A stretch of 64,000 nucleotides of DNA from Euborellia annulipes (Eukaryota; Arthropoda; Insecta; Dermaptera; Anisolabididae): NCBI GenBank assembly GCA_023213315.1, contig JAKCPI010003219.1, positions 1 to 64,000 on the forward strand. Direction: 5' to 3'. How positions within the stretch are numbered: position 1 is the first letter of the stretch; every line of letters starts with the position of its first letter. The notes beneath the pieces are model-generated. The model did no database searches. It had not been told where the DNA came from and saw only the letters and a program-made list of their open reading frames with translations. The translations under genes were made by a program, and so were the position numbers. Positions 55,952 to 64,000 of the stretch are shown piece by piece.

Positions 55952-57438
55952 GTAAGTTTACAAATCTAATGTTGAAATTTTTTGATTTCATTTAATGATT
56001 TATATTCATTCAATAGTTGATAAGAATTCAGAGGAAGAAAATTCAGAAAATGAAATGGATGAAGACGAAGACGAGGATTCTGAAGACTGCGATGGAGACA
56101 TAGTTAATGAATCACAATTAAAAAACAATTTCAGTAGCACATATTCAATTATTTCTGAAGTGGCTATTTCTTTAAATAAAATTTATATTTTACATCTTTC
56201 TAGGTGGTGAGTTTCGATTATTATTATTATCATTTATTTTAAAAAACTACAGTAAAATACGAATACTGACAATGAAATCTCATTTGTAATTTGTTGAATT
56301 ATTTTTTCTAGCAATGATAAAATTGCAACAGGTCTTTCTAATAAATGTTTTCAAATATATGATTTAAATCAACTTAAAAAATTACATAATTTTAAAGCGC
56401 ATGACTCCAAAATAACTGACCTCAGGTAAATATACATTAAATAAATCCATAAAAATAAACGAAATTCTAAAGGTATTTTTTCCAGATTTAATTCAAATGA
56501 TTGTAATATTATTTATACATCTTCTCTGGATGGTAAAGTAAAATTATGGGATTTAAGAACACAAACTTGCACAAGTGAATTAAAAGGTAAGAAAGAATTA
56601 CATCTGATGGTATTTTATCATATATATATAGCCTTTGTATACAGGGTGATTACAAATGATTAGAGCGATATCGTGAATTTATTGTGGCTGTATTATTTGA
56701 TATATCATCTCAAAAACTTTACAGATACATAGAGAAAAGTGCCAGGTTTTGTTTGAGATATTACAGGCGACCCTCTGGTGATTTTGCAGTTATTAAGCCT
56801 GTAATCAAGTTTGTCGCATACTCGACTTAACATCCTGCCCACCGCAACCGATCCACCTGTTTGTCAATCACTTGTTTAAAAATGCTCGCAGAAGTATGTA
56901 TGGTGGAGCACCAACCAGTAGATGAAGTTATTTATCACTGTCGGTCTCCAGCTGCGGCATGAGCAATGACAGAATCACCAGAGGGGGGCATAAGGACCAC
57001 TTGTAACATCTCTGGTACGTTGCTCTATGTATCTGTAAATTTTTTGTGATGATATGTCAAATAATACAGCCACAATAAATACTGAATTGAAGATAACTCG
57101 AGTTCAAATCCAACTCATGGCAAAAAATTATCCAACCCTACTTGAGATCTCTCTTCCTAAGGAAGTAAATAGAAACATCTCAGTAATATATATGCACTAA
57201 CCAAACAGATGATCATGTTCCATGTATGTTTAAAAGAATCTCGTTTTTGTTTTTAGACGACACTTTATTAAGTAAGAAATTGAAACCAATCACAAGTTTT
57301 GATATTTCATCGAATGGGAGATACCTTTGCGCTGGAACAGAGCTCATAGTAGATGATGCTTACCTCTTGTTTTGGGATTTAAGAAATCCTAAACTTTTGG
57401 GTGGTTATTGGGAAAGTCACACTGACATTGTCACTCAG

Positions 57439-57479
<41 letters not shown>

Positions 57480-60400
57480 TAAAATTATAAATAAAATAAT
57501 AGTTATTTCATTAATTTTTTTCAGGTTCGGTTTAAACCAAATGCCCCTGACACTTTGATCTCCGGATCCACTGATGGTCTTATAAATGTTTATGATATTA
57601 GCCAGTCGAGGGAAGAGGATGCTCTTCAAATGACATTAAATACTGAAAGCTCTGTGGTAAGAATTCAATTCCTTTTTACATTTAAATCTTAAGGCGGGGC
57701 AGGAGCGAAGGTGTTCGCATGTTTTTCCCGCTAAGATGGCGTTGTGTGTCATAAAAAGTATGCCCAAAAAATCAAGTAATTCAAAAATTTGCCAAGAGAT
57801 GTCAGAATGGTAGCTAATAATATTTAATGCATTTGGTAGATTTTCATTGATCTTTTAACAATAAATACTTTATAAATGTTATTATATATTATGTATCTTT
57901 TATAAAAGCATAAAAATATATAAATATAGGCCAGATTTAGGCCAAAAGGGGATCAGCTGTAAACTAGCCTGCCATCTATTGCAAGAATGCTGAACTAATT
58001 TGAGAGTTGATTTTTAAATAAATCATCTAAGCTTATTTTAAAAATTTCTAATTAATATGTTATTAATAATAACAATTTTAAATTTAAAAAAAAATTAAAG
58101 ATTATTGGGACAGATTGTTTTTTTGTATTTGCTTGATAACAAATAAATTAATTACGTTAATTTTTTAATAAGTCATTAAAAAAATTATAGCTCGATGTCC
58201 CAATAATCTCTCATGAATTTAATTCATTTAAAAAAAAACCGCATTGTAAAATTCCTTATAATAGTCTAGTTTTTTTTAAAAGTAGGCTACGTTTAGACGT
58301 CGCTCCTGAATTATATTATTTTTTTTAGGATTAAGAAATAGATAAAATAATTTTTTCCTCGAATTTTTTTTTTTTTTTTTTAGGATAAATTAAATTGGAT
58401 TAACCATCAAGGCAAAGAGGCAATTTCATGTCTAACTAATACTGAGGATTTACAACTTTGGAGAGTTGATGATTCAGCCTCGTACCTCAATTTCGATCGA
58501 GAAACAATAGCATATTATTTACAGGTGAATTTTTTTTTATTAAAAAGTAGGCTGAGATGAATCAAGTAATTGGGGTTGGTGAAAAAAAAACCAGCTGTTT
58601 ATCGCCCCACCTGACGTTCTTTTTTTAGCAGATATTCCGGTGCACATGACATGCATCATCTTCAGTGCCGCTAGGATATAAAAGGTGGACCAAGTCTAAT
58701 TGTTTCAAATGCCTTAGGGGCATCCAAAACAGAACACAGAGGGGTCATCAGCTTATAGAAGGCACCTTATAAACATGAAAATGCCCCTAAGGCATTTGAA
58801 ACAATTAGACTATATCTTCGCGGCACTGAAGATAAGATATCTTCGTTTGCGACCCCCATTTTTTTGAAAAAATTTATCACGACCCTTGAGTAGACAGTAG
58901 AAGTTTTTTTTTTAATCGTCAACGTAGTTAAAATGAAACTATTTCTGAAATGCCCTTTTATTAGAGGTTTTTACAAAACACATGATTTTGAACTGTCAAA
59001 TGATGTGAGTTGCACCACCCTGCTTAAGTAACACAATAAATACACCAAAGATGAACTCTAGAAGTTGCCGCCGGCCACAAGCGCGCAGTCGTTACGCGAA
59101 TTTAGGAAGTTAGTTTACCAGTTCTCAGGGGCCCACAACTTGTGGGTACGTGGGTGGCGACCACGAGCTGCCCTAGCTGGGATTGGCAGTACTTCTGTTC
59201 TTTGCATGTCAGTCTCTTCCTCTCTAAATTTTCAACGGGCGTCAGACCGTGCGACGGGCCGGCCTGCGGGAATAATCAGGCGAAGAAAAAAGAAGAGGAA
59301 GTTAGTTTACCTACGTGAAGATATTTATTAGTACGATACTTAGAAAAAACGTTGATTGACATCACACCAGGTTTACGAGCGCGATATATTTTTTATTGTC
59401 ATATAAAGTTCTTTAAATTTGGCGACCCTGAAAATTTTTCTCGCGACCCACGGGTTGCGCACCACCGTGCTAAATAAAGGACGTCAGGTGGAGCGATAAA
59501 CAGCTGGTTTTTGTATTAAAAAATTGCCATTCAACTAGACTGTGGGATGTCGAGTGAAATGTTATTTCTTTAACCATACAGTACAGTGAGTATCAAAGTT
59601 TAAGCACACCTATGCCTTTCTCATGTGATTAATTCATTGTTTTTTTTTTTAATGAAAACCGTTTCATATCGTTTCATATATAGTAGAATTCCAATAAAGA
59701 TCTTTTATAAAAACAATAAAAGAATCCCATGATAAAGAGGAGGAATGGTAAGCCGGTAAGCTGAGGATTACGGAGTAAGTCTCAACACGGCTCGGGTTCG
59801 AATCAGCTTGCGGAAATAATTCAAACATCTGCGAAGTCTCCTCTTAGGGTAGGTAGGGGAATAGCCCCGGTGGTATCACAAAGGGCCAATTGGCCTAAGT
59901 GTGTTCCCTCTCTAGGAACCACTTCAACCTAACCTAACCTATCCCATGATAAAAGATCGGGATGTTTCAACTGTCATTCATTGGACCATGCGAATAATAA
60001 AAGTATAGCAATAACGAAAAAAATTCAAAGCTGATTTTTTTTTTACAAAAAACGTTTTGAGTTTTCATACGATGATTCAGAATGAAATTTATTATTTAAA
60101 CTTTCGTCTAATTGATGGAGATTTTTAATATTAAAAGTACTAGTACCTTAGTACTTTTATATATTTTTGTGAATTTTATAGAAAATCCCTTCAAGGATTA
60201 TTAATTAAATTGGCTATTATAAAACTAGGTATAAACTACTATTCTAGCCAAATCGCTTTATCAAACGCAAAGCAAATTATATAATATACTAGTCTAAGGT
60301 GACCACACGTCCCGATTTTGACAGGACTGTCCCGCATCCCGTTTTTTAAAATGTCCCGCTTTTTAGAAAATATCTGCATTTCTTATTTTAAATGTACTCA

Positions 60401-60892
60401 ATCTTCAATTCAAGATGTTCCTTTCTCGGCACTCTTGGTTGAATTTAGGCGGTTTTCAAATTATTAATAAAATTTTTAAATTTTATTAACAGAGGTTTTT
60501 ATTAGGTTGGTTTACAATGTGGGCCGTTCACAAATGTTTCGGCTTTCGCCTTCTTCAGAACCTTTAAACATTCACACTTTTTTCTCATTTCCACTCACAC
60601 TCACACACACATTCACACTGTCTTTTCGGGCACTCAGGCGATAAGACATTTACGATAACCGTTATGAATATATATTATTTAGGGTCCAGGCATTCTTATT
60701 TAAGTCATTTGGTATCCAATTGGCTTAAATAAAATCATCGGACTGCCTGGGGTCCGAACCCGCGACGTTTGGTATACGAGGTTAGCACGCTAACCTCTAC
60801 ACCAAGCCCCGAGGGCCTTCAGAACCTTAAAATAAATACATTTTTTGTACAAAGATTATATATATATATATATTAAATTATTGTTATTATTA

Positions 60893-60931
<39 letters not shown>

Positions 60932-63443
60932 AGTATATTTATATTTAATTTATTAAATCTTTGTACAAAAAATGTATTTATTTTAAGGTTCTGAAGATGG
61001 CGAAAGCCGAAACATTTGTGAACGGCCCACATTGTAAACCAACCTAATAAAAACCTCTGTTAATAAAATTTAAAAATTTTATTAATAATTTGAAAACCTA
61101 CCACCTAAATTCAACCAAGAGTGCCGAGAAAGGAACATCTTGAATTGAAGATTGAAATTCTACTTGCCCAGCATCTGTAAATTTTAAATTTAAATGTACT
61201 GCAAAAATATATTACCTATTAATTATTAGTTAGGAACCGACCGAAGTTTCGGTTTCAGCCAAAGTGTTTGAAAAGATCGGACGAGACTCCTATAATAAAA
61301 AAAAAAAGTCAAATGATTTTCGGTTACGGTTTCGGCTGATTTGTCTCACTTTGTCTCAATGAAAATGTGGTCACTCTATACTACTACTCCGCCTTCACCC
61401 GTAGATCACTCCTTTTTCTTTGTTTCCCTGCAGTGGCTCCTTTCTTAAATCCAAGCATAAATATATTTGGCTCAGATCCACCTACGACATCCGTCCATTA
61501 ATCAATAAAAGCTACTAGATTCGGACCTGATATTAAATTCAGTAATAGATAAAAAAATTATATTCCCAAAAAACTCTGGCCTGGTATATATATATATATA
61601 TATATATAGGGCAGTCAAATTTATTTTTCTTTTTAAGTTTATTAAATATTTAAAAAAAAAATGGCTTAATGATAATAACGAAATTATGGCATTGAATCTC
61701 AATCATTTTAATTTTTTAAATTACTTTTGCAGAGGAAATCAACAGGGCATTGTTATTCGATAAACGTCCATAATAAAAATAAAGAAGGCGAGGAATGCTT
61801 TCTACTAGCTGGTTCATCTGCGGGCAAAGGGTGAGCGTTTTTATCTTCCTTGTGATTTTTTTTTTTTTTTTTTTGTCATTCAACTCAATTAATTTAAATA
61901 ATATTGCAGAGAAATTGTAAGAACTTTAAATATCACTTCAAGAAAATTAAAACCTTCGGCAATTTTAGAAGGAAACAAACAACTTTTGAGATCGAGTCTC
62001 TATGATTGCCAAGTAAGATTCTCTTTTTATCTATAATAATATTTATATAGCCGAACTTCCCTTTTTTTTAATTTAAAAATATTCTACATAAGACTTTGAA
62101 AATTATGCTATATTTTATTAATAAAATAAAAATTGATAAAAAAAGAGAATTGCAGCCAAAATACTTTTGAAAAATATTTTAATTAACAATCATTTCGGGA
62201 TTAAATTACAAACATTCTTTACTGTTATAAATGGGATGTAGCCTTTGATTGCAAATTTTTACAACAAAATTTTGCCATGATTTTTACTTGGCTTATTGGT
62301 CTTTTCGGCTTTCTCCTTCATTTCATTTTACTTGTAATATATGTACATGTATATTTAATTTCGGGCTATAAACAATTTGACCAAAGCAAGATTTAAAGCC
62401 TCGAAGGTGGATACAATTAGTATTTAATTAACAAAATTAAGACAAAGCCTAATCATTGTTTAAGAGTTCATTTTTAAATTTGTTTGCAAGTGCCATTTCA
62501 ATCGAAATTTATTACTGGATTATTTACACTCTGAACATCTAAAAGCAAAAAAATCGGACAATTTTTTTCTAAATAAAATTGCAAAATTTTATTATTTTGA
62601 AATATTTATATTATTAATAATTTATATATTTTGAAGTTTTTTTTGGTGATTTATTTAACCCTTTTGGTATCCAAATGATTTAAATAAATATTAATCTGAC
62701 TGCCTGTGTTCCGAACCCACTCCCCTTGGCATTTAGAATATTTCTAACTTTTCTTTATGATAAAATTGAAAAACCCCAAAGGCGTGTCGTAATTAATTTA
62801 CCGCTAAAAGGAAGGAATCATAATTATTAAAGCCAAAATCACATAAGTAACATATCATTCATAAATTTAATCTTAGAAAAGAATGTATTACTTTTAGACA
62901 AAAATTGTTTATTTTTGCTAAAAACAAAAAATATACACCTTTTGCAATTTTATTTTTAAGAATATGTGTTCGGTTTTTTGGCACAAGATTATACCAAAAG
63001 GAATATCAGCAGATTGAAACTGCGAGTTTTTGAACCATTCTTACATTTTATTTGGGAAATTTCGAACATTTACAATCTGCGAGTATTCCTTATTTCATAT
63101 TGGTCTTTTTTTTATTTACCCAACCTAAATTTCCAAGTTCAGTCCTTGAATTCACAACCATATTTATTACCAGCAAATATTTGTTAATTATCCGTTTTTT
63201 TGTTCCAAAAATTCAATAAATAAAAATTACAATTTCAGGAGGATTTGTTTATCACTGGAGGTGAGAATGGAATTCTCAGTGTATGGAAACCTAAAAATTC
63301 TCTTTTAGAAAATTCAAATAAATCGTTAAAGGTAAGTAATTTTCTTTTTATGTTTTTGCTTTTTCTTTAATTTAATTTAAATAATTTTATTTCAGATGGG
63401 AAGCATATTTCAAGAGAAGAAAAGAAAAAATGCTCCATATTAA
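55921..63443 (+). CDS. WDR89: WD-repeat protein, WDR89 orthologue, eleven exons, complete
   Basis: Coding exons are 55921-55951, 56017-56206, 56312-56425, 56486-56586, 57257-57438, 57525-57656, 58384-58524, 61733-61830, 61910-62012, 63239-63331 and 63396-63443 (stop TAA). Every junction is GT-AG, phases agree, and the sum is 1233 nt, 410 residues (human WDR89 is 387). After an acidic, low-complexity N-terminus (about residues 15-40) come WD repeats with endings such as IYDL, KLWDLR, LFWDLR, VYDI, LQLW and SVWKP. The block SFDISSNGRYLCAGTE, then HTDIVTQVRFKPNAPDTLIS and GSTDGLINVYDI, and later FITGGENG, match WDR89 in order; these link it to that member rather than to WD proteins in general. 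The basic end (EKKRKNAPY) also resembles the human basic tail. A beta-propeller scaffold is expected; WDR89 has no well-established activity. Exon 2 has an alternative donor 3 nt upstream (GTGGTG), so one residue there is uncertain. Confidence 0.9.
56017..56206 (+). CDS. WDR89: WDR89 exon 2, acidic N-terminal region
   Basis: Starts after TCAATAG| and ends at TG|GTGAGT. It carries NEMDEDEDEDSEDCDGD, an acidic low-complexity stretch, then the first propeller strands ending in ILHLS. Confidence 0.78.
56312..56425 (+). CDS. WDR89: WDR89 exon 3
   Basis: From TTCTAG| to CTCAG|GTAAAT. Encodes DKIATGLSNKCFQIYDLNQL and then KKLHNFKAHDSKITDL, a WD strand ending in YD followed by the next repeat's HDSKITD. 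Confidence 0.85.
56486..56586 (+). CDS. WDR89: WDR89 exon 4
   Basis: From TTCCAG| to AAAAG|GTAAGA. Encodes IIYTSSLDGKVKLWDLRTQT, a classic WD-repeat ending (D-G-K-V-K-L-W-D). Confidence 0.88.
56640..57080. mobile_element. MITE in WDR89 intron 4
   Basis: ATTTATTGTGGCTGTATTAT and TACAGATACATAGAG pair with CTATGTATCTGTA and AATAATACAGCCACAATAAAT; arms of about 90 bp with small loops. The left edge begins near ACAGGGTGATTAC. Limits approximate. Confidence 0.75.
57085..57190 (+). repeat. SINE-C fragment in WDR89 intron 4
   Basis: GAGTTCAAATCCAACTCATG and AAAAATTATCCAACCCTACT are the reverse of sequence in the SINE-C copies at 24470-24625 and 30940-31130. Confidence 0.6.
57257..57438 (+). CDS. 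WDR89: WDR89 exon 5
   Basis: From TTTTAG| to TCAG|GTATTT, followed by a long T tract. Encodes ITSFDISSNGRYLCAGTE, DDAYLLFWDLRNPK and the SHTDIVTQ lead-in, the best-conserved block with WDR89. Confidence 0.92.
57525..57656 (+). CDS. WDR89: WDR89 exon 6
   Basis: From TTTCAG| to TCTGTG|GTAAGA, 44 codons, phase 0. Encodes VRFKPNAPDTLISGSTDGLI, NVYDIS and the REEDALQ motif also seen in human WDR89. Confidence 0.92.
57693..58310. mobile_element. TTAA-flanked MITE (piggyBac-like), copy 2, inside WDR89 intron 6
   Basis: Inverted relative to copy 1: starts GGCGGGGCAGGAGCGAAGG after TTAA (57689-57692) and ends ACGTCGCTCCTGAA, where the C run and TTAA have decayed. It makes up most of the 727-bp intron. 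Confidence 0.8.
58384..58524 (+). CDS. WDR89: WDR89 exon 7
   Basis: Preceded by a long T tract and TAG; ends at TTACAG|GTGAAT, 47 codons. Encodes a diverged repeat (EAISCLTNTEDLQLWRVDD). Confidence 0.87.
58590..59515. repeat. Composite palindrome in WDR89 intron 7
   Basis: CCAGCTGTTTATCGCCCCAC faces TGGAGCGATAAACAGCTGG; a second palindrome (TCTAATTGTTTCAAATGCC) sits inside. The right arm is separated by a block (about 58840-59475) with GCGACCC-type ends like a hAT remnant. Confidence 0.75.
59103..59285 (+). repeat. GC-rich interspersed repeat, copy 2
   Basis: Matches 39897-40060, including the GACCACGAGCTG and GGGCGTCAGACCGTGCGAC blocks. Located in WDR89 intron 7 within a hAT-like remnant; an open frame here is incidental. 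Confidence 0.65.
59580..59740. mobile_element. MITE with TACAGTGAG ends, decayed third copy
   Basis: Left end TACAGTGAGTATCAAAGTTT with the arm motif changed (CACACCTATGCC). The right end has been overrun by the SINE-like repeat that follows. Confidence 0.5.
59750..59945 (+). repeat. SINE-like repeat ending in AACCT units
   Basis: Box B-like GGGTTCGAATCAGC near 59792, then TAGGGGAATAGCCCCGGTGG and a CAACCTAACCTAACCTA end. Only one copy is seen, so family status is uncertain. Confidence 0.5.
60526..60564 (-). other. Hammerhead-like hairpin, inverted partner
   Basis: Mirror of 60985-61023 with A instead of T before stem II. Confidence 0.4.
60565..60816 (-). repeat. SINE-A copy, full length
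   Basis: Exact 12-bp duplication CTTCAGAACCTT at 60553-60564 and 60817-60828. Minus strand: GGGGCTTGGTGTAGAGGTTA head and GTGTGAATGTTTAA tail. Confidence 0.93.
60985..61023 (+). other. Hammerhead-like hairpin with a longer stem III
   Basis: AAGGTT, CTGAAGA, T, GGCGAAAGCC stem-loop, GAAACATTTGT, G, AAC. ACA/TGT can form stem III; position 17 is G, which hammerheads disfavour. Confidence 0.4.
61733..61830 (+). CDS. WDR89: WDR89 exon 8
   Basis: From TTTGCAG| to AAAGG|GTGAGC after a 3.2 kb repeat-filled intron. Encodes GHCYSINVHNKNKEGEECFL and LAGSSAGKG, the strand before the next blade. Confidence 0.85.
61910..62012 (+). CDS. WDR89: WDR89 exon 9
   Basis: From ATTGCAG| to CCAA|GTAAGA, 103 nt, restoring phase 0. 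Encodes IVRTLNITSRKLKPSAILEG followed by NKQLLRSSLYDCQ. Confidence 0.83.
62013..63238. other. WDR89 intron 9
   Basis: AT-rich. A SINE-A middle fragment (about 62640-62730, minus) is the only recognisable repeat. Confidence 0.55.
63239..63331 (+). CDS. WDR89: WDR89 exon 10
   Basis: From ATTTCAG| to AAAG|GTAAGT, 31 codons. Encodes EDLFITGGENGILSVWKPKN, the final blade; human WDR89 has the same TGGED/N and LWKP pattern. Confidence 0.9.
63396..63443 (+). CDS. WDR89: WDR89 exon 11 and stop
   Basis: After TTTCAG| it encodes MGSIFQEKKRKNAPY and TAA. The basic tail parallels the K/R-rich end of WDR89. Confidence 0.85.
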   Translation: MGSIFQEKKRKNAPY

Positions 63444-63549
63444 ATTATACATTATAAATTGTATTATATTTATTATAATGATTTTTTACACCGTTTTTCC
63501 AATATAACAAAAGCAAAATGGAAATTTTTATTTTAATGACTGACTGATG

Positions 63550-63555
63550 AATAAA
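63550..63555 (+). terminator. Candidate polyadenylation signal of WDR89
   Basis: AATAAA lies 107 nt after the stop codon and is the first copy downstream, in AT-rich DNA. Confidence 0.5.
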
Positions 63556-63559
63556 AAAA

Positions 63560-64000
63560 ATTAAACAATATGAATTTTCTTTAATGATTATTAGAACGCA
63601 AGAATGTTCCTTAAATAACAATGAAAAAATTGTTTTGTTTTTTTTTTCTCTCTTTTATAATTATAAAAATATTATATCTTCTAGTGAATTATAAAAAAAG
63701 ATTTAAAAAAATTTTCATTAAACAAAAAATTAAAATCATGCAAAAAAATATCTAAAGATAGATTTAGTAAGTATATCTACTAAACTGATCTACTATTATT
63801 TTTAAAACTATTTCGATATAATATATTTGATTATATTAATAGAATTTTTTTTTAGATAAATAAGGGGCTCTGTTTGATTTACATATATATAAAGATATAT
63901 ATATATAGAGCAATTCTAGATCATTTATATTTTTCACTACTACGAAAAGAAAAACTTATTTTCACACAGAAACACAATCTTTGGTAAATTAATAAATAAT
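63560..64000. other. AT-rich downstream sequence
   Basis: No exon, repeat end or RNA gene seen; a TA microsatellite near 63883-63905. Confidence 0.6.

Larger units (their letters stand above)
60399..61165. mobile_element. Palindromic element with hammerhead-like hairpins and a SINE-A inside
   Basis: AATCTTCAATTCAAGATGTT faces AACATCTTGAATTGAAGATT; the arms run inward to an AT microsatellite centre (60850-60930). The left arm is split by the SINE-A at 60565-60816. Confidence 0.9.

Noticed and set aside
57439..57524. Readthrough of WDR89 exon 5 into poly-F
   Set aside because: The F run is the T tract of the intron; exon 6 restores the propeller sequence after TTTCAG.

Overview
This is an AT-rich, repeat-dense stretch of an animal nuclear genome. 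Genes are split by spliceosomal introns with GT-AG ends, there are no operons, and tRNA-derived SINEs and short DNA transposons fill most of the space. The two recognisable genes are conserved in animals, so the sequence does not fix the species. An invertebrate, perhaps an arthropod, is my best guess: one SINE-like repeat ends in a short AACCT tract like the arthropod TTAGG telomere unit, but this is weak evidence.

Genes. (1) A complete six-exon gene on the minus strand (CDS 23943-55027) encodes a 242-residue ubiquitin-conjugating enzyme E2 of the CDC34/UBE2R class. Its catalytic Cys93, acidic loop and acidic C-terminal tail are all present. Its 729 coding bases are spread over 31 kb, and the five introns are packed with mobile elements. 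(2) A complete eleven-exon gene on the plus strand (CDS 55921-63443) encodes a 410-residue WD-repeat protein that looks like the WDR89 orthologue. The two genes are head to head, with about 0.9 kb between their start codons, so they probably share a promoter region. (3) A possible small two-exon minus-strand gene (15373 to about 16940) would encode a 66-residue charged, serine-rich protein that I do not recognise. (4) Between about 6.5 and 11.9 kb there are exon-like segments with good splice sites but no coherent reading frame. They may belong to a non-coding transcript or to a fragment of a gene not resolved here.

Layout. 1-6350 is a giant nested palindrome. 6.4-11.9 kb is mostly single-copy and carries the exon-like segments. 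12-23.9 kb holds repeats, the small candidate gene and the 3' flank of the E2 gene. 23.9-55.0 kb is the E2 gene, with most of its length being transposons in introns. 55.0-55.9 kb is the shared promoter region. 55.9-63.4 kb is the WD-repeat gene, and 63.4-64.0 kb is AT-rich downstream sequence.

Mobile elements. Many hAT-like non-autonomous elements have exact or near-exact 8-bp target duplications. Others are TA-flanked palindromic elements, one pogo/Tigger-like element, TTAA-flanked piggyBac-like elements, at least three SINE-like families, and a family with ACTTTCTCTTACC ends. Several sit inside one another, so an order of insertion can be read. A recurring hairpin (CYGARGA, a GC-rich stem, then GAAAC and usually GTC, often closed by a flanking stem) resembles the hammerhead ribozyme core and usually occurs as inverted pairs inside palindromic elements. 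This is the most unusual recurring signal in the window. I found no transposase or reverse transcriptase gene.
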